64,000 nucleotides of DNA from Eriocheir sinensis (lineage: Eukaryota; Arthropoda; Malacostraca; Decapoda; Varunidae), in contig NC_066571.1 of the NCBI RefSeq assembly GCF_024679095.1, positions 505,242-569,241 of the forward strand, in the 5' to 3' direction. The translations under genes and the position numbers were made by a program. The notes under the pieces are model-generated. The model was given only the letters and a program-made list of their open reading frames with translations. It was not told the origin of the DNA and did not search any database. This document shows positions 1 through 10,039 of this stretch, piece by piece (position 1 is the first letter of the stretch; each line of letters starts with the position of its first letter).

Positions 1-1433
1 CTACTCACACCACAAGCACTCTTCAAGTAACTCATTTCCACTGCCTGCACTCTAGACCTCTGACTTTCATTCCAGGCCCGCGTTTCACTTGCATATGTGA
101 GGGTTGGTACAATTATTGTATTTCTCAAATCCCTCTTTACCTCCATGCTCACACTTCTGCCATTCACGATTCGTCCCAAAGACCCTACCACCCTTTTCCT
201 TGCAATGCCCTTTCTCTTATCTCTCCCTCCATACCACCATGCTTACACATAATTGATCCAAGGTACTTAAACTCATTGCCCTCCTCCATTTCTTCACCAT
301 TCAAAATTATTTTGCATTCTTTTTCACATTCAATTCCCACTCTATATGGGCATACAAAATCTACAACCTCACTTCTACTTCGCTCACAAATCATCACTTT
401 ACTTTTGTTGACATTTACTTTCAGCTTTCTCCTATTACAAACACTATCAAAAACACTGACCAAATTTTGTAGGTCACTTTCATTTTCTGCAATGAGCACC
501 GTGTCATCAGCAAACAGTATCGAATTCAGTACCCACTTCCTTCCCTCATCGAACAGTCTTACTCCAACTTCTCCAACTTTGCCCTTCATTTCTCTAATGA
601 CATCATCCATATAAATATTGAATAACCATGGTGACATGACGCACCCTTGTCTTAAGCCCACTTTTATCTCAAAATGTTCACTTGTTTCTCCAGTAATTTT
701 GACACATGCAGATGCATCCTCATAAAAAAGACTTTATTGCACTAAGCAGTTTTCCTCCCACACCATAAATCCTTAAAACATCTCACAATGCAATCCAATC
801 GACTTTGTCATAAGCTTTTTTTCCAAATCCATGAAGGCAGCGTATAGTTTCTTTCCTTTTGCTAATATTTTTTCTACTACCATCCTGAAGGCAAATATCT
901 GATCCACACATCCCCTTCCCTTCCTGAAGCCTCCTTGTTCTTCACTGATTTTCTCTTCTGTAAGTCTTTGCACCCTCTCTATTATGACTTTTCCATATAC
1001 CTTTCCGGGTATACTCAGGAGACTTATACCTCTATAGCTCCCACATTCCCCTCTCCTGCCCTTACCCTTGTAAACTGGGACAATGATGGCTTCCGTCCAG
1101 TCTGATGGCATCCCCCCCCCCCCCCCTTCCCATGCTACTTTACATATCTTGACCATCCATTTCACGATTTCATCTCCTCCACACTTCAACATTTCTGCTG
1201 TGATTCCATCAATTCCTGCTACCTTTCCATTTTTTTAATATTTTTATTGCCTGATTTACTTCTTCATATGTTAAACTTCTTTCTTTATATACTCCTCCTC
1301 TACCTCTACTCAAAACTGCTGCTGTTACAGCTGCTGGACGTCCACCCTCAAAATTCATTAAGTTTTTGAAATATTCTCTCCATCTCTCTTTCATAGCTTC
1401 CCTGTCTTTCAACATCTTTCCATTCTCATCCAT
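1..1433 (-). pseudogene. LINE ORF2 reverse transcriptase
   Basis: RT blocks are seen in order on the minus strand: WTEAIIVPVYKGKGRRGECG and YRGISLLSIPGK (blocks 0-1), EEQGGFRKGRGCVDQIFAF (block 2), FMDLEK (block 3, truncated), GLRQGCVMSPWLFNIYMDD (block 4), and LFADDTVLIAE (block 5, catalytic Asp pair), followed by the thumb region with FKYLGSIM. A gap of about 110 bases at 662-772 interrupts the frame between blocks 3 and 4. The copy is non-functional in this form, and the C-terminal region continues past base 1. Confidence 0.88.
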
Positions 1434-1589
1434 AATTTCATTTATTTTACTTGAGGAGATATTTTCTGCATTTCTTTCGTTTTTTACTTCTTTCCAATAT
1501 GATTTCCTGTTCCCTTTATATTTTTCACTTAGTCTTTTTCCAAAGTCTTCATCAACTCTCTTCTTAATTCCTTTTATGGCTTGTTTTAA

Positions 1590-2810
1590 TTAAATTTTGC
1601 ATTCTCTATATTTCTTTTTCCTTTCCCTTTTTACTTCTTCGGACACATTTCTTTCTTGAGTTTTCTTAAAAAGTTCCCTTTTCTCTTTTACTATCCTCCT
1701 TATCTCTTCTGTCCACCATGAATTTCCTTTTCTTTTTCCATCTCTCACCACTTTCATCCCTAACACTTCTTTTGTTGCAGTTACCATTATTTCTTTAAAT
1801 GTTCCAAGAGCTTTTTCAATATTTGTATTATCTTTTACACTTTCCCATTTTTCACTTAAGGCCTCTGCCATTTCACGGTTATACTCATCTTTTATTTCTT
1901 TTTCCTGTAACTTTTCTATCTTCAGTATTTCCTTTTTTACTTCACCTTTCTTTTCAAACACCCAATTTTCTTTCATCTTTAACTCTGCCAGCACTGCAAG
2001 ATGGTCAGATCCATCGAACATTCCTCTTACTACCTTTGCGTCACAAATTTCTTTTCTAAGCCTTTCATCTACTGCTACATAATCAATCAATCCTTTTTGC
2101 TCATTTCCTTCTCCCCTCCTCCATGTGTATCGGTGGATATTCTTGTGCAGAGGAACATTCCCCTCTCAGGACAGACATCCACCAGGCACTCTCCATTTTC
2201 ATTCTTCCCAGGTATCCCCCATTTTCCCACCACATCCATCACACATTCATCACCCACTTTAGTATTCATATCTCCCATCATAATAAGTTTCCTTTCTTTC
2301 TCAAAACTCTTCAAACATGCATTCACTTCATCCCAAAATGCTTCCCTTTCTCTCAGTCCTTTTTTTTTACTTTTTCACATTTACTGGTGGATAAATACAC
2401 ACCCATGCATAATTTTCTAAACCTACTTTTCCTTTCACCCACACAATTCTTGATCCCTTCCAACCAGTCACACCACTCCACACTCTTTCAGACATCATAA
2501 TAGCACATCCTTCCTTACTTTTGCCTCTATACTTCTCATCTATCCCCGTCCATATAACCCCCCCAGGCACACCCTCCCACGTACCCTCTCTACCATCACT
2601 CACACCAGTTCCTCGAATATGTGTTTCACTCACTCCCAACACATCCACTTTACCATTTACAAAATTATCAATCATCACTCTCCTCTTTTCCTCACCACCT
2701 AAACCATTCACATTAATAGACACCAGTCTCATACATTCCTTTCTCTTCTGCCGCCCTCTGGCCATCGCTCCTGCCTCTAAGAACTCGATAAAAATATTAG
2801 AGGCCACCAA
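1590..2810 (-). pseudogene. LINE ORF2 endonuclease domain and linker
   Basis: The minus strand encodes an exonuclease-endonuclease-phosphatase fold, which would nick target DNA for target-primed reverse transcription. Visible motifs in order are LVSINVNGLGG at the N-terminus, VLGVSETHIRG with the catalytic Glu, LIMMGDMNTKVGD with the catalytic Asp/Asn, and FDGSDHLAVLAEL with the terminal Ser-Asp-His. These pieces fall in different frames (2810-2367, 2326-2087, 2090-1590), so at least two frameshifts separate them. The lysine/glutamate-rich linker after SDH includes the SWWTEEIRRIVKEK pattern typical of the region between endonuclease and RT. All catalytic residues survive although the frame does not. 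Confidence 0.85.
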
Positions 2811-2955
2811 TGGGTGGCCAGTCCAATGTTGTGTTATGGAGACTTGCTCCTTGTCAAGGCTAAAAGGATTAAAACAAAGCAGCTGATGGCCACTGCCCCC
2901 TTCCCCGTTGGTTCTACCCCGCAGGGTATACTAACGAGTTGAAGTTAAATAATCA

Positions 2956-3204
2956 CTCTGTAATGTTTATAACATTTTACATAAAGCTACCATTTGCAGG
3001 GGCTATGAAATGAGTACTAAAATGAACAAATCCATCTTATAGAGAAAATCCCCCTGAACACAATGGTGTATACAGATTTTTCATAAAACGGAAAATAAGT
3101 GAAGCACGGAACTATTTATAAAAAAAAAAAAAAACATTTCACCTCATCCTTTGTTTGCGCCGACGCGCCGACGGGGATGGGTGAGACACTGGGTGAGAAG
3201 CTAT
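2956..3204. other. Spacer without recognisable gene
   Basis: AT-rich unique-looking sequence with a 14-base A run near 3121-3134, followed by a GC-richer stretch (gcgccgacgcg). No coding similarity or repeat structure was recognised. Confidence 0.5.
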
Positions 3205-3714
3205 ACTATAGTCTGTTCAGAGCATGAAGTCGGTTCAAGGTGTGGCAGATTCCTGAATTCCCATGAGTGCGGTGCTGCCAGTTCGACCGCCAATTATCAG
3301 ATTAGCACCTACCTACCTACCCACCCACAACCCACCTGTTTATCTCTCTCTCTCTCTCTCTCTCCCTCTCAACCCGGGGAAGGGATCTAAGGGGACACGC
3401 CGACCACCACCACCACCACCACTACCACCACCACCACCACCACCAAAACGCGGCAACATGGGGAAAAAATCGCTGCCACATGTCATAGAATTTATACAAA
3501 TCGTTGTTATAATCCTAAACATCGACACTCATTGTACTATGTAACTTCCTTTACTATATACAGAATATAAAAAAAAATATCGCTTTCAAATAGCACATGG
3601 ATGGGAAATAAGAGAGAGACGCATGTACGAAGGTTGATTTGGCAGCATAGCTAGAGGTAAACGACGATATCAGCTCCACCCTGAACCGACTTCATGCTCT
3701 GAACAGACTATAGT
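3205..3714. repeat. Inverted-repeat unit (33-bp perfect arms, ~510 bp)
   Basis: Bases 3205-3237 are the exact reverse complement of 3682-3714 (33 bp, beginning actatagtctgttcag). Similarity continues imperfectly inward. The interior carries a (CT)n and a (CCA)n microsatellite and no convincing ORF. Two arms at this spacing suggest a short non-autonomous DNA transposon (MITE-like), but no clear target-site duplication was found, so the superfamily is open. Confidence 0.6.
3343..3446. repeat. (CT)n and (CCA)n microsatellites
   Basis: About 28 bases of CT repeat are followed, after a short spacer, by about 45 bases of imperfect CCA/CCACCA repeat (3401-3446). Apparent proline-rich or glycine-rich ORFs here are products of the repeat. 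Confidence 0.9.
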
Positions 3715-4143
3715 TTGCGGCAGTTTGAGGACCTCGTTCCCATGACAACCCTCGCCCCGCCTTGATTTTCGTGTGGCCATGGAAACTCGCCTTGTCGCTC
3801 TCGCTAGCTTTCTCACTCCCTGTGTGGCCGCGGCCTTATTACAATGCCCAGCGCGGCCTGAAGAAAGTATCGTAAAGCAAAAAAAAAAAAAAAAAAAAAA
3901 AATCGGTCAAATAAAGCAATTCATAGCAGAGATATGAAGGTAAACAGTAGATTATTCAAACCTCAGCTGACTGAGCGTTTGACGGCGTGGTATTTAACTG
4001 CGTAAGACCACCATTTAAATGCCTCACATGTCTGGCAGGCGCGCAAGGCCTTGAGGTTGGACGAAGTGATGCGTGACCTTACATAAAATGCAGTCTTGCA
4101 TTTTTCGATATTTTGACCACTACCCTCCCACCCCCCCTTACTA
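3715..4143. other. Spacer with poly-A tract
   Basis: No gene recognised. A run of about 25 A residues lies near 3877-3901, possibly the tail of an unrecognised retroposed sequence. The preceding 3760-3870 part is GC-rich. Confidence 0.4.
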
Positions 4144-4385
4144 CCCTTAAAGAAACAAGGAGCGAAATACTCTCCTCCCTCACAACCGTATTCGATACGT
4201 CGTTCCGACAAGGCGTCCCTTTGGATTGGAAAAAGGGTAACATGACACCGAATTTTTAAAGAAAGGAGACAAAAAATGCCAGGTAATTTGAGGCCCATTA
4301 ATCTACCTTCATTTGTAGGTAAGCTACTCGACAGAATTATTAGGGACAAAATTGTGAGTTACCTTGAAAGCCACTCATTAATTAG
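4144..4385 (+). pseudogene. CR1-like LINE RT fragment (family B)
   Basis: The plus strand from 4144 to 4385 matches, base for base with scattered changes, the reverse complement of 11220-11460 in the larger LINE at 9959-14155. It encodes the start of the RT: a VTPNF-like segment, RPINLPSFVGKLLDRI, and SYLESHSLI. The fragment stops at 4385. The RT sequence beyond the next (TA)n tract belongs to a different LINE family, so this is a separate scrap. Confidence 0.75.
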
Positions 4386-4726
4386 AGGATTTCTGGCCCC
4401 CCAAAATTGCCAGTGATCGCTAGCTACTTTAACTAAAACTGAGTCAACTCCTGTTGAAGCTATGAGGACTCGCACACTTTAAAATCTCTCACGTGATAAA
4501 TCATGATGCACTGTGCCTATAGTCTACAAGACATTGATCCAAAGTGTTTATGCTAACATTTTTCAGGTGAAGTGGTGAGAAACACTCTACCATTCAGTTG
4601 TTACAAACTAAATACTCACATCTAAGCTTACATCATTCTCGCATTTTTTTTCTAATCTCCAGCAGCATGTGTAGCTTGAACCATTTTTCTAATAGATTCC
4701 ACGAAGACTAATGCTTAATCCGGAAA

Positions 4727-4728
<2 letters not shown>

Positions 4729-4816
<88 letters not shown>
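4729..4816. repeat. (TA)n microsatellite
   Basis: About 88 bases of uninterrupted TA repeat, ending right where LINE family A RT coding sequence starts. Confidence 0.97.
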
Positions 4817-4818
<2 letters not shown>

Positions 4819-5355
4819 CAGTAAAGCGTTCGACAAAGTTCCTCATCACCGGCTATTACTAAAATTACAAGCTCACGGCGTAGATGGGAAAGTTTTGAAC
4901 TGGATCAGGGCGTGGCTTAATGGTAGGAAGCAGAGAGTGCAAATCAATGGTAAAAAAGCGGAATGGGGCAGTGTTACGAGTGGAGTCCCACAAGGGTCGA
5001 TGCTGGGTCCTCTGCTTTTTATTATTTACATCAATGACTTGGACACAGGAATTAGTAGTGATGTCAGTAAGTTCGCAGATGATACCAAGATCGGTAGAGT
5101 AATCCAATCAGACAGGGACGCTAGCGTTCTCCAGGATGAGCTTGACAGACTATATGATTAGGCGGGGAAGTGGCAGATGGAATTCAATGTCGGGAAGTGT
5201 AGCATTCTGAGTGTAGGTAGGGATAATCCCTCACACAATTACTTCTTAAATGACACTAACTGTAAGCAGGTCTGGGCGTGAGAGAGACTTAGGAGTACTA
5301 GTGAGCGCTGACCTCCGTCCTAGTGCTCAATGCATTCAGATGCATTCAGGCTATA
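4817..5355 (+). pseudogene. CR1-like LINE RT fragment (family A)
   Basis: The plus strand encodes the middle and C-terminal RT of the same family as the minus-strand LINE at 27222-34588. It shows FSKAFDKVPHHRLLLKLQAHG (block 3), [35 protein letters not shown] (block 4), and FADDTKIGRVI (block 5), then the thumb with MEFNVGKCSILSVG. An in-frame TAG follows LDRLYD near 5159, and frame changes follow. Both ends abut (TA)n tracts (4729-4816 and 5367-5466), as if the LINE had been cut out between two microsatellites. Confidence 0.85.
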
Positions 5356-5361
5356 AATCGG

Positions 5362-5518
<157 letters not shown>

Positions 5519-5599
5519 TAGTTAAACGTGAGTCAGTTCATTGTAGACCATTTTCTTAAGAAAGTTCTTTCTCTCGGATAATAGTCCTATTCTCTTTTG

Positions 5600-6100
5600 T
5601 CAATTTGGTGATGACTTCACCGTAGGTGCTCATCTTTGTTGCCAGATCGCGATTTCGGGTTTCTTAACCCTTCTTCAGTGGCTTGTGGTGTTCAGTGGAG
5701 GAGTTGTTTCCTGCTCGCTGGTGCAGAGAGAATGTACGCCGGGTGCCCGGTATTTAAGGCGTGTCGTCTCCCTCTCCGTGCTGCGCACTGGTTGCTGATT
5801 GGTCTGGTTGGTGCGCAGCACTCCTACGCATACTTGGGAGAGCCTGTAGATCTAGGGCCTGCTCGTTTAAGTTGGGCTCCATTTCTTTTATGTTGAGGGC
5901 TTCTAGAATAGGGAGGCGTCGTTCGTCGGGGCATCTTGCGATTATGTCTGTGTTTTCTTCTAAAATTTCCTTGTTAGCACTGTATTGTGTTTCCGTAGTA
6001 GGTGTTGGCGCGGGGCTCCGGATGTCAGGTGGTAGCTCATTCGCCTGCTCAGCTTCATCGTTGTCATGCCGAAAGCATACTCGAAGCCTATTTTCCTTAT
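5600..6100 (-). pseudogene. Penelope-like element, GIY-YIG endonuclease C-terminal part
   Basis: On the minus strand, two frames together show the end of a Penelope-like GIY-YIG domain: FGMTTMKLSRRMSYHLTSG and RQHLLRKHNTVLTRKF (about 6070-5960), then LEENTDIIARCPDERRLPIL and EALNIKEMEPNLNEQ (about 5950-5850). The order (LSRR, H, NT, RL-EAL-I, P-N) is the pattern of Penelope-like retroelement endonucleases, which open DNA for priming. A frameshift lies near 5960. The upstream RT is absent: at about 6100 the sequence switches to a LINE ORF1 (GDSQVRFID). The downstream piece (5850-5600) has the short tail ORF typical of these elements. Family assignment is by eye. Confidence 0.65.
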
Positions 6101-7027
6101 CCCTTGAACAAAAATACTTGTCAATGAACCTGACTTGAGAGTCCCCAACCAAGTCTTCTCTTAAAAACTGTGTCAGTAGACGGAAGGGAAGCCGCTACAG
6201 GTGGAGATGGAGCGGCGGCAACAGGGGGGTAGGAGGAGGAGGAGGAGGAGGAGGAGGAGGAGGGGAAGAAGGAAACATCGAAACATGGAAATGCAGGCAA
6301 CAGAAAGCCTATGCAGGCAACAGAAAGCCTAGAAGGCAACAGAAAGCCTAAAAGGAGGAGGAGGAGGAGGAGGGGAAGAAGGGGGAGGAGTAGGAGGAGG
6401 AGGAGGAGGACCTTGAAGGGAAAGATGGAGAGAAGGAGGTGGCGGAGGTGGCGGGGGAGGAGGAGGAGGAGGAGGAGGAGGAGGAGGAGGAGGAGGGGAA
6501 GAAGGAGGGGGAGGAGGATGTCGTTGTCGCTGAAGGGGAAGGTGGAGAGAAAGAGGTGGCTGAGGTGGTGGCGGAGGTGGAGGAGGAGGTGGTGGAGGAG
6601 GAGGTGTGGGAGGAAGAAGAGGAGGGGAGGAGGAGGGGACTGGGGGGGAGGCGGGGGTGGTAGCGGCTGTGGGGGGGCGGGGAGGAGAGGCGAGGGTGGA
6701 GGAGAGAGGAGAGGGAGAGCAGGGTGAGACGGATGAGGGGGAAGAAAAGGAGGGAAGGGGGGAGGAACGGGTGGGAGAGGGCGGCAGGGGCGAGGAGGAA
6801 CTCCCGCGAGTGGAACACTTGCTACACTTTGTCGTCAGGAGACCTTCCCTCAAAATTCCAATGTCCCGTGTCAGCGCATGAATGGCTTCCTCGAGTCGTC
6901 TGATGTTCCGTTCATCCTTCTTCGCCTTCATGCAAAACCGACATGAATCGATCGCCCCTTTGCTCGTTTTAAAATACTGGGGTGCTTGCCGGCATCCGCA
7001 GTCGACACAGCGTTTTAAGGAGGGCAT
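6100..7027 (-). pseudogene. LINE ORF1: Cys-rich N-terminus, coiled coil, proline tract, esterase start
   Basis: An open minus-strand frame begins MPSLKRCVDCGCRQ and shows a possible zinc ribbon (CVDCGC then CRFCMKAK, residues 7-33). A short heptad-like helix follows (RRLEEAIHALTRDIGILREG), then CSKCS, and then a proline/serine tract produced by expanded GGA repeats at 6230-6660. After this tract the sequence GDSQVRFIDKYFCSRDKE appears (6152-6100), matching block I (GDS) of the SGNH/esterase domain carried by ORF1 of CR1-type LINEs. The domain is cut off at once by the Penelope-like fragment. The low-complexity expansion is probably secondary. This looks like the missing 5' half of a CR1-type LINE of the kinds seen at 9959-14155 and 27222-34588. 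Confidence 0.6.
6230..6700. repeat. GGA-rich low-complexity tract
   Basis: Imperfect (GGA)n blocks over about 450 bases, with a short direct repeat near 6292-6350 (the aggcaacagaaagcct unit occurs three times). It generates long artificial Gly/Arg, Glu or Pro/Ser ORFs in every frame. Confidence 0.9.
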
Positions 7028-7378
7028 TGTGCCTTTGTCTTTTCCCTGAGATTAGTGACAAAACAAAGGGTCTCTAGGGAATTTCGCCCACCGCGAGGCT
7101 GGGTAGACGCTGCGTTAGGAATTTCCGGACCGTAACAAAAAAGAAAATCAGCCTGAGAACAAGGACCTCCTAGTACACTTCCTGGAAAATAATATGTAAA
7201 TTATGTGTAGTTAAGTTAAGAAGGAGTACAGTTAGGAAGTTCTATGTGCACTACAGTGTTGTGAAGAGGTGTAGGGGAGGTGTAGGGTGTGGGCAGAGGG
7301 GAAGAGCAAGTGTGTAAGGGAGAATGTGTTTAAGTGAATATAACACATAGCGTCTGTGTGATCTGAATATCCATGTAA

Positions 7379-7381
<3 letters not shown>
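7028..7381 (+). other. Probable intron sequence upstream of receptor exon
   Basis: No independent gene seen. By position this is the intron upstream of the exon at 7477. It includes the region upstream of the LINE ORF1 (7028-7200). Confidence 0.4.

Positions 7382-7473
<92 letters not shown>
7382..7473 (+). repeat. (CT)n tract acting as polypyrimidine tract of a splice acceptor
   Basis: About 92 bases of CT repeat run directly into tcttcag at 7470-7476. The tract sits exactly where a polypyrimidine tract belongs, immediately before the open receptor exon. The splice role is inferred from position and frame. Confidence 0.75.
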
Positions 7474-7474
<1 letters not shown>

Positions 7475-7476
7475 AG

Positions 7477-7704
7477 CCAGAGGAGCTACGCCCACTATGC
7501 ACACATCCGCCTCTCATCTGTCATTCTCTATACATGGGGAATACACACGCGCGTTCCCCAGATGGGTGAGGTGAAGATCGCGAGCGTTAGAGTGGCTGTT
7601 CTGGCTCTCTGGCTGTACGCAGTGGTCCTAACAGTCGCCTACAGCACTAACTTGACAGCCTCCCTCACCGTGGCCAAGACGGCGCCGGCAATTAACACTT
7701 TCAG
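7477..7704 (+). CDS. Ionotropic (glutamate-like) receptor, single exon with pore loop and M3
   Basis: This is the one probable host coding exon in the window. It is 228 bp with a CT-rich acceptor ending cag at 7476 and a consensus donor gtgagt at 7705. The frame is fully open: one base completing a split codon, 75 codons, and two bases of the next. The peptide contains a pore-loop segment SSVILYTWGIHTRVP and a hydrophobic M3 segment VAVLALWLYAVVLTVAYST. This is followed by TNLTASLTV, which corresponds to the SYTANLAAFLT gating motif of ionotropic glutamate receptors in the variant form (YSTNLTAFLTV-like) usual in arthropod chemosensory IRs. The encoded region spans the channel between the two halves of the ligand-binding domain and would lie in the plasma membrane. 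No other exon of this gene was recognised. It could be a kainate/delta-type receptor rather than an IR, or a lone exon of a pseudogene. Confidence 0.75.
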
Positions 7705-7846
7705 GTGAGTTTGTGTTTTTATATGTATAGCGGGACTTGGTCGTCGTATTGTTATAGTGCTTAGGATGCTTATTATGATGCTCAGTGATTTAACAGAAGT
7801 TTAATTGTTTCTGGTGCTTTTGATGATGATAGCGATAATAATAATG

Positions 7847-7893
<47 letters not shown>

Positions 7894-8516
7894 TATGATG
7901 CGACTACTAATAATATAGTAAAACCATTTTAATGAGTCTTTTTTCGTGTTGGCCAGTGCGTGTCAACGGCGACCCGCCGCTCTGCCACACACTCCCAACA
8001 CCTTTCACTTCCTCTAATGTGTCAGCAATTTACTACTTCTAAGTGAATATAATTAATGATTTGATAATCCAATAAGGCTATAGGGTGTAGAGATCGTTTC
8101 GTTTTTTAGGATAATAACAATGATTTTGTACAAATAACACACCATTTGGCACCGCTATTTCCCGGCGCTGTCAGTGTGCTGAGTGACTGATCCAGGGGTG
8201 GCCGGAGATAGGGAGGCATGGCCATGGTCGAAGGGAAGGAAAAAAGACTAACTTGACTTCCTGGCTCTTTTCTGTAAGGGCTGCCTCCGACACAAAATTG
8301 GGGGGTACAGGGTTTGACGATACTCAAAGGACCATCCAGGAAGGCAATAGGTGCACCCTCACCTAAAGCCGCAAGTACATATACAGCCAGATTTGAAGGG
8401 ACTCACCATGACTCACCTCTCTCTCATCGTTAACTATAACATAAGTATTTTTCATTATTATAATTGTTATCTATGACTTTTTTGGTATCATTAATATTTT
8501 GTTCATATTTTAGAGA

Positions 8517-8518
<2 letters not shown>
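7705..8518 (+). other. Probable intron downstream of receptor exon
   Basis: Begins with donor gtgagt and contains an (AAT)n-type repeat at 7836-7893. The remainder to 8518 has no recognisable coding content in either strand. Confidence 0.5.
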
Positions 8519-8602
<84 letters not shown>

Positions 8603-8632
8603 TCTTACAGCTACGGAGACAGTTCAAGGGCG

Positions 8633-8661
<29 letters not shown>
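8519..8661. repeat. (TA)n tract and A-run
   Basis: About 80 bases of TA (one interruption) at 8519-8600, then 34 bases that match the 3' end of a LINE, then about 27 A residues at 8635-8661. Confidence 0.95.
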
Positions 8662-8663
<2 letters not shown>

Positions 8664-9545
8664 CCGCTACTTACTGCTCCCGAACAGGTTAAAGGAGTGT
8701 TCAAAATCAGAGGTCAATTTCGGGAGGAGAGGTGTCCTGATACCCTCCTCTTGAAAGATTTCAAGTCATAGGCAGGAGGAAATACCGATGAAGGAAGATT
8801 GTTCCAGAGTTTACCAGCGTGAGGGATGAAAGAGTGAAGATGCTGGTTAACTCTTGCATAAGGGGTTTGGACAGTATAGGGATGGGCATGAGTAGAAAGT
8901 CTTGTGCAGCGGGGCCGCGGGAGGAGGGGAGGCATGCAGTTAACAAGTTCAGAAGAGCAGTGAGCATGAAAATATCGATAGAAGATAGAAAGAGAGGCAA
9001 CATGGCGGCGGAATTCGAGAGGTAGAACACTATCAGTGTGAGGAGGAGAGCTGATGAGACGAAGAGCATTTGATTCCACTCTGTCAAGGAGAGCTGTGTG
9101 AGTGGACCCCCCCCCCCCCCACACACACACACACACACATGAGAAGCATACTCCATACGAGGGCGGACAAGGCCCCTGTAAATGGACAGCAACTGTGCAG
9201 GGAAGAAGAACTGGCCAGTCTCGAGGAAGCTGATTTAGTAAGAGATGAGATATGAAGTTTCCAGTTGAGATTTTGAGTTAGGATAGACCGAGGATGTTTA
9301 GTGTTGAGGAAGGTGATAGCTGGGTCTTGTCAAAGAATAGGGGATAGTTATTTGGAAGATTGTGTCGAGTGGATAAGTGGAGAAACTGTGTTTTTGAGGC
9401 GTTGAAGGACACCAGGTTCCTCTTGCCCCAATCGGAAATAATAGTAAGGCCTGAGGCTAAGCGTTCTGCAGCCTCCAGCCCTGAGTCGTTAAGTTCCTGT
9501 AGGGTGGGTCTTCTATTAAAGGAAGTTGAGTAATGCAGTGGTATG
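8605..9545 (-). mobile_element. Jockey-type LINE, 3' part (RT thumb to 3' end)
   Basis: The minus strand encodes the C-terminal half of a LINE ORF2: WGKRNLVSFNASKTQFLHL (about 9430-9370), a YRLRQFF-like segment, YRGLVRPRMEYASHV, LLDRVESNALRLISSPP, RVNQHLHSFIPHAGKLWNNL, and FKRRVSGHLSSRN. A 3' UTR follows, whose end (gcccttgaactgtc) matches the plus-strand copy at 18600-18745. A small (TG)n/G-run expansion at 9108-9140 breaks the frame inside the SHVWGGS region. The RT catalytic core upstream of 9545 is missing, so this is a 5'-truncated dead copy. Confidence 0.8.
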
Positions 9546-9958
9546 CCTATGTGAATGAGCTATGTAGGAAATAATGACGGAAAGTGTACATTACTTTATA
9601 GGTAGCCTACTATCATCGCCTTCAGTGCTCGTTTTGCAGGGCCCGTTCTCCCTTGAAAACTTGCAGTATTATGATTGTACTTTGTTTCTTAGGTGATGTC
9701 ATTGATTGTTTAAGTAGAGTGTCGTTATTCAATTAAGTTTCGAATATTTTTTAATCATTAAAGAAGCTAGATTATCTCAATCATATATATTTGGTACGTG
9801 TCTTTGACACAATCTATGATGTCATCAACAGCCAATCAGGTGGAAAGGGGCGGAGCTTAGCCAGAATGGGGGAGTGGCTTCTCGGTACAAATTTGCCGTT
9901 AATTTGGACCGACTATAGTTTCTTGCATCCTACACTTCAAATATTGTGTTATAAGTTA
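9546..9958. other. Spacer without recognised gene
   Basis: AT-rich sequence plus a short GC-richer block near 9830-9870 (ggaaaggggcggagctt). No coding similarity and no clear repeat arms. Confidence 0.4.
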
Positions 9959-10039
9959 TTAGGGGATAATGAAACAATTCTGCAAAAAAATATTTATTTG
10001 AAAACGTAAAAAAAAAATAAGTCGTCTGTAATAACTTGT

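Larger units (their letters stand above)
1..2955 (-). mobile_element. APE-type non-LTR retrotransposon (LINE), degenerate, running off the left edge
   Basis: One LINE copy reads right to left, with an apurinic-type endonuclease (about 2810-2087), a linker (about 2090-1434) and a reverse transcriptase (1433-1). The 3' part lies beyond the window start. Bases 1-184 still translate on the minus strand to the post-RT region containing AVEMSYL-like sequence. The reading frame is broken by several frameshifts, so the copy is dead. The right end near 2955 is a soft boundary, judged from where coding similarity and the 5'-UTR-like sequence stop. The clade is not assignable with confidence by eye; the RT style (GLRQGCVMSPWLFN, FADDTVLIAE) resembles LINEs that are common in crustaceans and arachnids. 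Confidence 0.85.

Noticed and set aside
6311..6881. Arg/Gly-rich and Glu-rich plus-strand ORFs
   Set aside because: Products of the GGA low-complexity tract; the minus-strand frame has the recognisable flanking domains.
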